DNA from: Acinetobacter sp. ANC 4648
GTDB lineage: Bacteria; Pseudomonadota; Gammaproteobacteria; Pseudomonadales; Moraxellaceae
Direction of reading: 5' to 3'
Length of the DNA: 64,000 nt
Assembly (NCBI RefSeq): GCF_002135345.1
Contig: NZ_NEGI01000002.1
Coordinates: forward strand, 372,001-436,000
Shown here piece after piece: positions 19,187 through 27,683 of this stretch. The notes under the pieces are model-generated. The model was not told the origin of the DNA, made no database searches, and saw only the letters and a program-made list of their open reading frames with translations. Numbering within the stretch: position 1 is the stretch's first letter; every line of letters starts with the position of its first letter. The position numbers were made by a program, and so were the translations under genes.

Positions 19187-19726
19187 ATGGCAAAGCGTTT
19201 TTTTCGGTCTTGGCTTCCCTCTCCAGAACAAGTCAATAGTTTGAAAATAATGAAAATTTTTGGTAATAAAGCCTTAAATCCAACGCTTTGGTATGTCAAT
19301 CGTAAATCGATTTCTAAAGCCATGTTCATTGGTACATTTTGGGGAATATTACCTATTCCTCTGCATAGCATACTAATTATATTGACCGTTTTAATTTTTG
19401 AAGCCAATTTACCGATTGGACTGTTACTAGCATGGGTAATGAATCCACTGACCATTGTACCTATCCTTATTTTTGCCTTTTGGATTGGTTCAAAAATCTA
19501 TCATGTACATATGATTAATAAAGAAATGTTACTTGGCGTTTTTCATCAAATTATGCATTGGATTAAAAATTTCGGACATGGCCATATTGATCTGAGTTTA
19601 GCTAAAATTTTAGCCACAGGTTTGTTGATTGAGGCACTTATTTTTGCAGTACTATTTTTTGCAATTACTCGTATTTATTGGCGCTGGTCGATTGTTAAAA
19701 AATGGAGAATGCGCCAAAAGATTTAA
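19187..19726 (+). CDS. DUF2062 family inner-membrane protein
   Basis: A 179-residue membrane protein. The central part (about residues 44-105) holds the DUF2062 pattern, with FIGTFWGILPIPLHSILI followed by LLLAWVMNPLTIVPILIFA. Another hydrophobic helix lies near residues 143-165, and the C-terminal tail is strongly basic. Function of the family is unknown. The start MAKRFFRSWLPSPEQV is usual for this family. It stands alone, convergent with Mrp. Confidence 0.85.
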   Translation: MAKRFFRSWLPSPEQVNSLKIMKIFGNKALNPTLWYVNRKSISKAMFIGTFWGILPIPLHSILIILTVLIFEANLPIGLLLAWVMNPLTIVPILIFAFWIGSKIYHVHMINKEMLLGVFHQIMHWIKNFGHGHIDLSLAKILATGLLIEALIFAVLFFAITRIYWRWSIVKKWRMRQKI

Positions 19727-19765
19727 AATACATTTTCAGGAATTATTTCCCCTTATTGATATAAA

Positions 19766-19798
19766 AACAGCCCACATAGCAATATCTATGTGAGCTAT
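19766..19798 (-). terminator. Terminator after the Mrp gene
   Basis: On the minus strand AGCTCACATAG, a 6-base loop, CTATGTGGGCT, then GTTTTTA. A 10-11 base-pair stem with one G-U pair, 17 bases after the Mrp stop; it may also serve the convergent DUF2062 gene. Confidence 0.7.
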
Positions 19799-19814
19799 TT
19801 AGGTCAAATATCTA

Positions 19815-21089
19815 TTAGAAAATTCGGCTTTGGTCTTTTGCTGCTTTAGGCAAAGCATCGATAATTTTCCGCGCAATCGTGATATAACTTTCTGCGGCAT
19901 CATCACCTGCAATTACAGAGGGTTTACCTGCATCTGCATTTTCACGAATCTGTACATTGAGCGGTAAACGACCAAGTAAAGGAATATCATATTGCTCAGC
20001 CAGTTTATCTCCGCCGCCAGTACCAAAAATTGGTTCTTCATGACCGCAATTTGAACAAATATGGGTCGACATATTTTCAATCACACCCATGACTGGAATA
20101 TGTACACGATTAAATAACTCTATTCCTTTGGTTGCATCCATCAGTGCAACATTCTGCGGCGTAGTCACAATAATCGCTGCTGTTACAGGAATGCGTTGTG
20201 CCAATGTCAGTTGAATATCACCCGTGCCTGGTGGCATATCAATCACTAAAACATCAAGTTCCGGCCACAGTGTTTGGTTAAATAACTGCATCAATGCACC
20301 TGTTGCCTTTGGTCCACGCCATGCTACTGGGGTATTATGATCACCAGTTAAATGTCCGATCGATAAAACCGCTAAACCATATGCATCGATAGGTACAAAG
20401 TTTTCTGCTTCAATCATTGGGGTACGCCCCTGATTGCCTAACATGGTCGGAATACTAGGTCCATAAATATCAGCATCCAGTACGCCAACTTTCAGACCTA
20501 ATTGTTGTAAAGCTAAAGCAAGATTAACCGTTGTTGTTGATTTCCCTACACCACCTTTCCCCGATGACACCAAAATTACATTTTGAATGCGCGGATGTTT
20601 AGGTACATCACGTTGTTGCGGTGCAGCTTTTTGAATAGGTGGATTATTCGGATCAACCTCTGCTTGAGCTCCCGCTGTTTCAGGTGTTCCAGAGGCATCA
20701 ATTACAGGCGGTAAATTTGTGTGTTGCTTAGTTTCTACTTTCGGTTGAGTTGAGCAACTGTGCCCTTCTTTATTATGTTCGTGGCTCGTACAAGCTTCAG
20801 CTTGATTATGCTTTTGTTGAATGACATGCATGTTCAACTCTTGAATACCACATTTTTCTAACGCATCAGCCAAATCATCATGAATTTGTTGTAAATGATC
20901 TGCTTCTGCCGGAAAAGTATTAATTGTAATTTGTAAAATTCGACCTTCAACATTAATTTGGCTGATTCGATCTTGTAAAGGATTTGTCGAATTCGGCAAA
21001 ATATAGCTTTGGAGCACATTTTGGACTTCTTCCTCTTTCACCTCCTGTGCCGGCGAAAAAACAGATTTAAGCGAAGAAAGCCATGACAT
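19815..21089 (-). CDS. apbC: Iron-sulfur cluster carrier ATPase Mrp/ApbC
   Basis: P-loop NTPase of the Mrp/NBP35 family that carries and delivers Fe-S clusters; cytoplasmic. The 424 residues comprise an N-terminal MIP18-like region (about 20-95), a His/Cys/Pro-rich linker (about 96-165), and the ATPase domain with the deviant Walker A GKGGVGKS (177-184), DADIYGPSIPTMLG (205-218), DMPPGTGD (284-291) and the cluster-binding CSNC (345-348). The linker contains a CTSHEHNKEGHSCS Cys/His-rich stretch that is not part of the core family. The ATG at 21089, with TTGGAGC upstream, gives the natural start; the frame extends to 21125. It is commonly near metG in Acinetobacter. Confidence 0.93.
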   Translation of the reverse strand: MSWLSSLKSVFSPAQEVKEEEVQNVLQSYILPNSTNPLQDRISQINVEGRILQITINTFPAEADHLQQIHDDLADALEKCGIQELNMHVIQQKHNQAEACTSHEHNKEGHSCSTQPKVETKQHTNLPPVIDASGTPETAGAQAEVDPNNPPIQKAAPQQRDVPKHPRIQNVILVSSGKGGVGKSTTTVNLALALQQLGLKVGVLDADIYGPSIPTMLGNQGRTPMIEAENFVPIDAYGLAVLSIGHLTGDHNTPVAWRGPKATGALMQLFNQTLWPELDVLVIDMPPGTGDIQLTLAQRIPVTAAIIVTTPQNVALMDATKGIELFNRVHIPVMGVIENMSTHICSNCGHEEPIFGTGGGDKLAEQYDIPLLGRLPLNVQIRENADAGKPSVIAGDDAAESYITIARKIIDALPKAAKDQSRIF

Positions 21090-21201
21090 AAGTTTGCTCC
21101 AAATATGGAATACATCTAAAAGCATAGTTTAGCTGTAAATTGTGCTCAGGTTAAGTCAACTTAGAGTAAGCTTTTTGAATGTCCTTATAAATCCTAGTCA
21201 T

Positions 21202-21885
21202 TTAGTCAGATTTTAATTGTTGTATCCGTTGCTTCGCTATTTCAGAACCTTGCCCAGCTGCAATTTCATAAAACAATTGAGCTACTTCTGTATCTTTTTT
21301 CACATATTTCCCCATGTTATAGAAATCTCCAAGAAACTCAGCTGACTTCATATCCGCATATTTCAGTGCCAAAACTTCCAGCTCATCTATGACTCGTTCT
21401 TTGTCAGATAGTGCCGTGCTTGCTCTATGCAGAATAATCAAGATCCGATCACGCTCCGCCTCTACATCAAAAAAATTTAAAAGTTGAGTGTGGTTATATA
21501 CCTCTAATTCAGGAAGTATCTTCATAACACGACCATTTTTATCTAAACTCTGCACGGATATTGGTGACAAAGCGGATCTTCGATCTTTCTCTTGATTTAA
21601 AAATTCTGGATTTTTTAAATGATAATATTCAAGTAATAACTGCCCAAAAATCTGCGCTTGCCCCACTCGTGTGATTTCATCTGGTGCTCGATGACTGACT
21701 TGTTCCTGAGCCCAGTGTATAAAGTCACCTGTATTCAATAAATTTTCTAGTTCTTCTTTTGGAATTCGTCCATGTTGGACAGCGTATTCAAGCCCCTGAT
21801 TCAGCATTGCCGATGATTTTTTTAAAGTTCGACTTAACCAAAATAGGAATACGCTTAAAACCACAACTATAATACAATAAATCAT
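21202..21885 (-). CDS. Membrane-anchored protein of unknown function, possible Sel1-like C-terminus
   Basis: A 227-residue protein with one N-terminal membrane helix (IYCIIVVVLSVFLFWLS, residues 2-18) and a mostly helical soluble part. The last about 50 residues (ALKYADMKSAEFLGDFYNMG, then VAQLFYEIAAGQGSEIAKQR) resemble a Sel1/TPR-like repeat, but only one unit is clear. ATG 21885 has an AAGGG ribosome binding site. It lies 112 bases upstream of mrp on the same strand. I do not recognise a named family. Confidence 0.78.
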   Translation of the reverse strand: MIYCIIVVVLSVFLFWLSRTLKKSSAMLNQGLEYAVQHGRIPKEELENLLNTGDFIHWAQEQVSHRAPDEITRVGQAQIFGQLLLEYYHLKNPEFLNQEKDRRSALSPISVQSLDKNGRVMKILPELEVYNHTQLLNFFDVEAERDRILIILHRASTALSDKERVIDELEVLALKYADMKSAEFLGDFYNMGKYVKKDTEVAQLFYEIAAGQGSEIAKQRIQQLKSD

Positions 21886-22029
21886 ATAGTTACCCTTGTT
21901 TTAGCGGCTTATTTTTTATACATCCCTAGTTGTTAATATTTCAGATACAACTCAATAAGTAAAGTTAAGTTATATTCAAAACACTCCTTGAAGATTCATC
22001 ACTTTTTTTATAAATATAAGGTATTGAAT

Positions 22030-22332
22030 ATGAAATCCATTTTAATTTTACTACTTTCTTTAACATGCTCTAGTCTATTGTTTGCAGCCAATCAGACCAA
22101 TAATTTACGTACAGGGAATGGTCAATTAGTGACGATTGGTGATAGTTATACTGAACTAGTCACACGTATGGATCAATCCCCTCTTTCCATGAATTCTTAT
22201 GAGTGGAAAGAAAATAACAACCGCACTTCTATTGCTATGGATTATACATATCAGATTGAAAACACAATCTATACTGTAACAGTGGTGAACAATCGGGTTC
22301 AAAAGATTGAATGGATTAATAAAGACATTTAA
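22030..22332 (+). CDS. Small exported protein of unknown function
   Basis: A 100-residue protein with a clear signal peptide (MKSILILLLSLTCSSLLFAA, cleavage after FAA or LFA) and a mature part of about 80 residues with alternating polar and hydrophobic residues, suggesting beta structure. It includes LVTIGDSYTELVTRMDQSP, reminiscent of small SmpA/BamE-like folds (G-D-s-xx-ev), though I would not assign that family. The ATG at 22030 is preceded by AAGG, whereas the longer frame begins with TTG. Followed by a terminator-like hairpin after about 150 bases. Confidence 0.75.
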   Translation: MKSILILLLSLTCSSLLFAANQTNNLRTGNGQLVTIGDSYTELVTRMDQSPLSMNSYEWKENNNRTSIAMDYTYQIENTIYTVTVVNNRVQKIEWINKDI

Positions 22333-22479
22333 ATCTATTTAGATTAACTTTCACTGTTTTATAAAAATTTCGATGAACCAACTCGGTATCAGGTTAAAGA
22401 CTTAATCAAACAGGTCAATTTTATTGAAGTCCTGATATCGTTATTCTGAATTATTGAAAGTCTGTCATATGATCTAACC

Positions 22480-22521
22480 CAAACACTACAGTCTAAAAAT
22501 TATTAAACTGTAGTGTTTTTG
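22480..22521. terminator. Bidirectional terminator-like hairpin
   Basis: AAACACTACAGT and ACTGTAGTGTTT around a 14-base loop, with a T-run on the plus side. It lies between two convergent genes (100-residue exported protein and the Lys/Glu-rich protein) and can serve both. Confidence 0.65.
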
Positions 22522-22553
22522 GTCACTTAATTGCACTATGCAACAAGCAAGGG

Positions 22554-23021
22554 TTAGTCTTTATCATTCGACTTAAAACTATTGATAGTCTCTGTTGCTT
22601 TTTTCTTTAATTCATCAATTTTTTCAGTAGCCTGAACCTTAATTTCATCAAGCTTCACTGAAGCTTCATGCTTAAGTTCATGTGCCTTAAGTTTTGCTTC
22701 ATCTAATTTATGGCTTGCTTCAGTCTTTAGTTGTTCCAGTTTTTCATGAGCTTTATTTTGTAAATCTGCCGCTTTATCTTTTACTGTATCAATTTTTTCT
22801 TCAACAACCACTTTTCCATTTGCCTGCTTGGCTTCCACATCTTTTTTCAAATGGTCTAATGTCTTTTCACCTTCAAGTTTCACTTCTGAAGCTTTATGCT
22901 TTAAATCATCAATCACTTTTTCACCTTCCAAATATGCTTCTTTCGCCTTAGATGTCAATTCATTGCCAAGTTCTGCCGCTTTATTTTTTAAATCATCTAA
23001 TTTGCTATCGTTTGTCATCAT
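22554..23021 (-). CDS. Lys/Glu/Ala-rich amphipathic helical protein (LEA- or apolipoprotein-like)
   Basis: A 155-residue protein with no membrane segment, made almost wholly of Lys, Glu, Ala, Asp and Leu in heptad or 11-residue patterns. Units such as KAAELGNELTSKAKEAYLEG, KAHEKLEQLKTEASHKLDEA and KAHELKHEASVKLDEIK repeat through most of its length. Such composition is typical of LEA-like, apolipoprotein-like or YtxH-type stress proteins, predicted to be a long amphipathic helix or coiled coil. Two adjacent ATGs (23021 and 23018) follow a GGGGCA site; either may be used. Monocistronic. The function is an inference from composition only. Confidence 0.8.
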   Translation of the reverse strand: MMTNDSKLDDLKNKAAELGNELTSKAKEAYLEGEKVIDDLKHKASEVKLEGEKTLDHLKKDVEAKQANGKVVVEEKIDTVKDKAADLQNKAHEKLEQLKTEASHKLDEAKLKAHELKHEASVKLDEIKVQATEKIDELKKKATETINSFKSNDKD

Positions 23022-23225
23022 ATTGCCCCAGTTTTTGTTAAAATGTTTTAAGAGATCTCAAAGCTCATAATTGAGCTAAGACAATCTATAGTTATATAGA
23101 ATTCAGGCTAGATTTCGGTTTAAAACTGCAATTTGCAATAAATACCATACATAATGTAACGATGCCTTTTTTACTTATTGACTGCATCAATCCAAATTAA
23201 CCCAATTAAAATTAGGGCTTAAACA

Positions 23226-23444
23226 ATGAACACGATGCTTAAAGAGAAAATAATTAAAATATGTGATGAAAAAATTACAAAGAAAGGCAGCAATGTTGGC
23301 CTCTCTTTTTATGCTTTTTTTGCCAATAAAAATGATAATCCTGAATTATTAATGCAAGTTGCTCAGTGGTGGATTATGACCCATCAACTTGATCACTTTG
23401 AAAAAGCAACAAAGATCAAGCAACTGATTGAAATAGAAAAATAA
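23226..23444 (+). CDS. Small conserved protein, probable DUF6500 family
   Basis: A 72-residue soluble protein: a basic helix (LKEKIIKICDEKITKKG), the segment NVGLSFYAFFANKNDNPELL, and a final helix with VAQWWIMTHQLDHFEKA. The middle segment agrees with what I recall of the DUF6500 family; I am not certain. No catalytic motif seen. It is convergent with the monooxygenase-like gene, their stop codons only 2 bases apart. Confidence 0.72.
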   Translation: MNTMLKEKIIKICDEKITKKGSNVGLSFYAFFANKNDNPELLMQVAQWWIMTHQLDHFEKATKIKQLIEIEK

Positions 23445-23446
23445 GC

Positions 23447-23752
23447 TTATTCTTTTTTTAGTAGCTCTTCGAAGCTTTGCATATGAGTAAAAATAGCCTG
23501 TTTTCGTTGATATTGATCAATTTGCGGAACAAGGCGTTGAAAGTGTTCGGATTGAACATGTACATCTAAAGCAGCACGGTCAACCCACTCCTCGACAAAG
23601 ACAAAATGTCCTTGATCTCGAAGATCGTGATAAAGATTATAAGCAATACAGCCTTGCTCCAATTTGGTCTTTGCCACTAACTCTTGGTATAAAGGCAAAA
23701 CTAAATCAATTTTATCGACTTGAATAAAATCTTCTGCGAGAAGTTTAAGCAT
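23447..23752 (-). CDS. Putative quinol monooxygenase (ABM domain)
   Basis: A 101-residue single-domain protein with the dimeric alpha-beta barrel (ABM) fold of YgiN and related monooxygenases. Visible features are the N-terminal beta strand, ELVAKTKLEQGCIAYNLYHD in the middle (the EpGc-Y-ly signature), FVFVEEWVDRAALDVH and the SEHFQRLVPQ helix. Members act on quinols or signalling molecules, or handle small aromatic compounds; the substrate is not deducible. ATG 23752 is the only good start. No operon partner. Confidence 0.85.
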   Translation of the reverse strand: MLKLLAEDFIQVDKIDLVLPLYQELVAKTKLEQGCIAYNLYHDLRDQGHFVFVEEWVDRAALDVHVQSEHFQRLVPQIDQYQRKQAIFTHMQSFEELLKKE

Positions 23753-24110
23753 ATTGGTTCCATTATAAATCTAGGCTTAATATTTAAAACCCATATAGTT
23801 GATAATTTGCATAAATTAAAAAATGCTTAATATTCAATTTTTTTAATCTGCACTGTCTCCTTTTATTGCTTCAGCTTGTATGCCTTTGCATAGGTATGAT
23901 CTCGACTTTTGAACGATCAAAAGTCGGTAAAACCTTTGTTTCCCATATACGATTCTTGTACCAGTTTTAAGGACTACTTTGAAATGCAATGCAAAGATGG
24001 GAAACATGTGGCATTCATGCCACACGGATGGATCTAACATCTGTTAAAAATTTTCTGTAATTTTGACGTTACGAATTATTTATATTGATCAAAAAGTTTA
24101 TTCATCAGCA
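23753..24110. repeat. Hairpin-rich intergenic element, possible interspersed repeat
   Basis: A non-coding gap of 358 bases with three inverted repeats within about 120 bases. GACTTTTGA/TCAAAAGTC with a 4-base loop is at 23904-23925. GTTTCCCAT (23938-23946) pairs with ATGGGAAAC (23997-24005). TGTGGCA/TGCCACA with a 4-base loop is at 24007-24024. The density suggests a structured RNA or a repeat element rather than plain intergenic DNA. An open minus-strand frame across it (23843-24040) is judged spurious. I have no family name for it. Confidence 0.4.
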
Positions 24111-24938
24111 CTAAGATTTCAGTGTGCCCATAAAACTAGTGACTGAGAACAACCAAATAAACAGTACAAAACTACGCTCTTTGTTGAAATGATTAACATC
24201 CATACCATGTAAAATATTATGGCGAGTCATGGTCACAGTCGAACTATTATCCATTTTATAAGCTTCTAATTCAGAAAAATAGACATTCATTTCACAAGCA
24301 ATTTTCGCCTTATGCCACAAACTCTTAATTTCATGCCCTTTTAAACCAGGAACAATTTTATAGACATCCATAAACTTAGTATGATTTTGCTTTAAATATC
24401 CCTTTTCAACCAAAATATCAGTTAACAAACCTTCCAATTGTGCATATAAAAGCGGAATACAACCTGCAAAACATTGCATTTCATATAGTTTAAAGGCTTC
24501 TTGAATCACTAAGCGACGTTGATCTTTATTGTCTCCAATCTCAAGTGCATCAAAAGCTTCCATTAATTCAGCTTGGAAATATTCAGTTTGAATGACATCT
24601 AGAAGATTAAAGTTAACATCACTTTCATGCTGATTAATCAATGTCCAAACATGCACTAGATTCAACGCATCATTGGCAACTTTACTGTCAACAGGCTGAT
24701 CTAATTGATTCGCCAAAACATCAAGATAAGGCTCATTGGTTGCAAGTCCTTTTAACATCTGAATGAGGTGTTTATGTTCAGCAGCAGACATCGATTGTAG
24801 ATATTGATCGGCATCTTTTAAAATGCTTTGCCCGAGTTGTTTACCCTTTTCATGTTGCGGAATTCGGGTCACTTCTTGTTGTTCAAAATCGTCAAAACTA
24901 TCTTCGAAATCGGCATTGATCATGTGCTTGTAACTCAT
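24111..24938 (-). CDS. Unknown protein with HEPN-like RxxxxH motif
   Basis: A 275-residue, mostly helical soluble protein. Near the C-terminus the sequence TRHNILHG contains R239-x4-H244, the arrangement of HEPN-domain ribonucleases and of several Abi-like proteins where a R-H-x-I-x-H-G motif ends the domain. It is followed by a hydrophobic helix (FVLFIWLFSVTSFMG). The segment CFAGCIPLLYAQLEGLLTDI is also typical of these proteins. The N-terminal 100 residues are charged and unrecognised. Start ATG 24938. The gene stands alone, with an Imm8-like gene upstream on the same strand. Nuclease or defence activity is inferred from the motif only. Confidence 0.7.
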   Translation of the reverse strand: MSYKHMINADFEDSFDDFEQQEVTRIPQHEKGKQLGQSILKDADQYLQSMSAAEHKHLIQMLKGLATNEPYLDVLANQLDQPVDSKVANDALNLVHVWTLINQHESDVNFNLLDVIQTEYFQAELMEAFDALEIGDNKDQRRLVIQEAFKLYEMQCFAGCIPLLYAQLEGLLTDILVEKGYLKQNHTKFMDVYKIVPGLKGHEIKSLWHKAKIACEMNVYFSELEAYKMDNSSTVTMTRHNILHGMDVNHFNKERSFVLFIWLFSVTSFMGTLKS

Positions 24939-25061
24939 ACGCTATCTCTTTAAGGCACTATTATCGCTTTTATTCAGTTGGCAATATATAAAAATCTACT
25001 TTTGAAAATATTTCAGTGCTTATCATTCTTATAAGCGAATCATATTAAGTTCCAAATATGA

Positions 25062-25421
25062 TTATGGATTTTTTAACTCTTGATAATTATCAAATCCCCA
25101 AGAAAATGCTTTAGATATCTTATATGCCATTTCTTCCCACGTATTACCTGAACAATGCATCAAATAGTTATTTATTAGATTTTCGATTTCTTTTAAATCA
25201 AACTTACTGACTAAAATCGTATTCAATATTAGTCTGGGCTTGTTCTCATATTTTTCAAGCCAATCTGATGAACAGACAAAAACATTGAAAACTTCTGCCT
25301 CTTTCGAAGAAAACTCACCAATATACAATGTTAACTCCAAACCAATCGAGCCATCTTCTTCACCGCTATAAGTTGTTAAATCCACATCGAAACATTCAAT
25401 ACTTTTTAATTGTGCTCTCAA
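25062..25421 (-). CDS. Immunity protein 8 (Imm8)-like protein, orphan
   Basis: A 119-residue acidic soluble protein. It fits the Imm8 pattern: an opening RAQLKSIECFDVDL, a beta region IGLELTLYIGEF, the characteristic FNVFVCSSDWL (usual form F-x-V-x-V-C-T-P-x-W-L) and a C-terminal helix with NTWEEMAYKISKAF. Imm8 proteins neutralise polymorphic toxins of contact-dependent or type VI systems. No toxin gene is nearby. The frame begins with TTG at 25421 (GGAT about 9 bases upstream); no ATG is in frame before the conserved region, so an unusual start is needed. Confidence 0.72.
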   Translation of the reverse strand: MRAQLKSIECFDVDLTTYSGEEDGSIGLELTLYIGEFSSKEAEVFNVFVCSSDWLEKYENKPRLILNTILVSKFDLKEIENLINNYLMHCSGNTWEEMAYKISKAFSWGFDNYQELKNP

Positions 25422-25569
25422 GATGACATATCCATTTTTATAATTTAATTTCTAAATCATATCTGTTTGAAAACATTTCACCTATTCCTTTGTGCATCTT
25501 GCTATTAACTCAGGTAAAATCATTGACCTTGCAACACTTTGCATAACGACGAACGAGAGAGTTATATCC

Positions 25570-27630
25570 GTGCGAAATATTTTAGTCACCAATGCCCTTC
25601 CTTACGCCAATGGCCCCATCCATATGGGTCACTTACTCGGTTATATCCAAGCAGATATTTGGGTTCGTGCCATGCGTGCAATGGGACATAACGTGACTTA
25701 TGTATGTGCGGATGATGCTCACGGCACAGCAATCATGCTACGTGCCGAAGCGAACGGCATTACACCTGAAGCGCAAATTGCCAATGTGCAAAAAGAACAT
25801 ATCCGTGATTTTGATGGTTTTGGTGTGCATTTCGACCATTACGACTCTACAAACAGTGATGAAAATAAAAATCGCTCGGAAGAGATTTATATTAAAAACC
25901 GTGAAGCAGGCAATATTGCAATCCGTCCTGTAAATCAGCTTTTTGATCCTGAAAAAGGCATGTTCTTATCCGATCGTTTCATTAAAGGCACATGCCCAAA
26001 ATGTAAAGCAGAAGATCAATACGGTGATGCCTGTGAAGTTTGTGGTACCACCTATAATGCAACAGAATTGTTAAATCCACGTTCAACCTTAAGTGGTGCG
26101 ACACCTGTAGAAAAATCGTCAGACCATTACTTCTTTAAACTTCCAAATTTTGCTGAATATCTTCAAAAATGGACACGTGATGAAGGTCGTCTTCCTGTAT
26201 CTATCGCCAACAAGCTGGATGAATGGTTTGAAAATGGCTTGAATGATTGGGATATTTCCCGTGATGCACCATATTTCGGTTTTGAAATTCCAGATGCACC
26301 AAACAAATATTTCTACGTTTGGGTTGATGCACCAATTGGTTATATGTCTAGTTTTGAAAACTACATCAAAACCAAACGTCCTGAACTCAGCTTTGATGAT
26401 TACTGGAAAAAAGATTCTAAAAATGAGGTCTATCACTTCATTGGTAAAGACATCGTTTATTTCCACGCTTTATTTTGGCCTGCGATGTTGGAAGGTGCAA
26501 ACTACCGTACGCCTACAGGTTTATTCGTCAATGGTTTCTTGACGGTTAATGGCCAGAAGATGTCTAAATCCCGTGGTACGTTCATTAAAGCAGAAACGTA
26601 TTTAGAACATTTAAATCCAGAACATTTACGTTATTACTTTGCCTCTAAACTGTCGGATAAAGTTGAAGATTCTGACTTAAATTTAGAAGATTTTGTACAA
26701 AAAGTGAATTCAGACTTAGTCGGTAAAGTGGTCAACATTGCCAGCCGCTGTGCAAAGTTCATTAACACAAGTTTTGATAATAAGCTGTCTGCAACATGTG
26801 CAGAGCCTGAATTGGTTCAAAGCTTTATTGATGCGGGTAATTCAATTGCGCAAGCATACGAAGCACGTGAATTCTCTGCTGCCATTCGTGAAATTATGGC
26901 ACTTGCAGATAAAGCCAATCAATATATTGATGAGAAAAAACCGTGGGCATTGGCGAAGCAAGAAGGTCAAGAACAACAAGTTCATGATGTATGTTCTGTC
27001 GGAATTAACTTGTTCCGTCAATTGGCCGTTTACTTGTCCCCTGTACTGCCAACTTTGGCAACACAAGTGCAAGACTTCTTAAAACTTGAAAACTTTGATT
27101 TTGCTTCAGGTAAAACTATTTTAGTGAATCACGAAATTGAACAGTTCCAAGCCCTAATGCAACGTGTTGACCCTAAAGCTGTTGCTGCAATGGTCGATGC
27201 ATCTAAAGACTCTTTAGCAGCTGCGGTTGAACCTGTAAAAGTTGAAAAGAAAAAAGAGAAGAAAGCTGCACCAACCAAAGTTGAATCTAAAGTCGGCGAA
27301 GCTGAAATTATTGGTATTGAAGACTTTATGAAGGTTGACCTTCGGGTTGCACAAGTCGTTGAAGCTGCAACGGTTGAGGGTTCAGATAAATTACTTCAAT
27401 TAACGTTAGATGCAGGCGAAGCTGAGCCACGTAATGTGTTTAGTGGGATTCGAGGTTCATATGCACCTGAAGACTTAAAAGGTAAATTGGTGGTCTTAGT
27501 TGCGAACCTTGCACCACGTAAGATGCGTTTTGGTATTTCTAACGGAATGGTACTTGCTGCAGGGAATGGTGATGGTATCTTCATTATGTCGCCTGATACC
27601 GGTGCAAAACCAGGTGATAAAGTGTCTTAA
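25570..27630 (+). CDS. metG: Methionyl-tRNA synthetase
   Basis: Charges tRNA-Met and initiator tRNA with methionine; cytoplasmic class I synthetase of 686 residues. Seen are the HIGH-like HMGH (18-21), a zinc knuckle CPKC...CEVC (about 145-162), KMSKS in [11 protein letters not shown], and a C-terminal tRNA-binding OB-fold (about 585-686, [19 protein letters not shown]) after a Lys-rich linker that is typical of the dimeric type. The frame is open to 25492, but [14 protein letters not shown] is the conserved beginning and GAGAGAG lies before the GTG at 25570, so a GTG start is called. Confidence 0.97.
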   Translation: MRNILVTNALPYANGPIHMGHLLGYIQADIWVRAMRAMGHNVTYVCADDAHGTAIMLRAEANGITPEAQIANVQKEHIRDFDGFGVHFDHYDSTNSDENKNRSEEIYIKNREAGNIAIRPVNQLFDPEKGMFLSDRFIKGTCPKCKAEDQYGDACEVCGTTYNATELLNPRSTLSGATPVEKSSDHYFFKLPNFAEYLQKWTRDEGRLPVSIANKLDEWFENGLNDWDISRDAPYFGFEIPDAPNKYFYVWVDAPIGYMSSFENYIKTKRPELSFDDYWKKDSKNEVYHFIGKDIVYFHALFWPAMLEGANYRTPTGLFVNGFLTVNGQKMSKSRGTFIKAETYLEHLNPEHLRYYFASKLSDKVEDSDLNLEDFVQKVNSDLVGKVVNIASRCAKFINTSFDNKLSATCAEPELVQSFIDAGNSIAQAYEAREFSAAIREIMALADKANQYIDEKKPWALAKQEGQEQQVHDVCSVGINLFRQLAVYLSPVLPTLATQVQDFLKLENFDFASGKTILVNHEIEQFQALMQRVDPKAVAAMVDASKDSLAAAVEPVKVEKKKEKKAAPTKVESKVGEAEIIGIEDFMKVDLRVAQVVEAATVEGSDKLLQLTLDAGEAEPRNVFSGIRGSYAPEDLKGKLVVLVANLAPRKMRFGISNGMVLAAGNGDGIFIMSPDTGAKPGDKVS

Positions 27631-27652
27631 AATTTAGATTTTTTATTGAAAT

Positions 27653-27683
27653 AAAAGATCCCCTCATTAGAGGGGATTTTTTA
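27653..27683. terminator. Bidirectional terminator between metG and the lipoprotein operon
   Basis: AAAGATCCCCTC, loop ATTA, GAGGGGATTTTTT. T-runs on both strands allow it to end metG (plus) and the DUF799 gene (minus), whose stop codon begins at 27686. Confidence 0.88.

Noticed and set aside
22372..22457. Short frame reading FDEPTRYQVKDLIKQVNF after the 100-residue exported protein
   Set aside because: Looks faintly protein-like, but there is no start or ribosome binding site, and only about 29 codons lie between stops. A gene remnant is possible but not supportable.
23843..24040. 65-codon minus-strand frame in the hairpin-rich gap
   Set aside because: It runs through three inverted repeats, has an odd composition and no ribosome binding site. 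I treat the stretch as a non-coding element.
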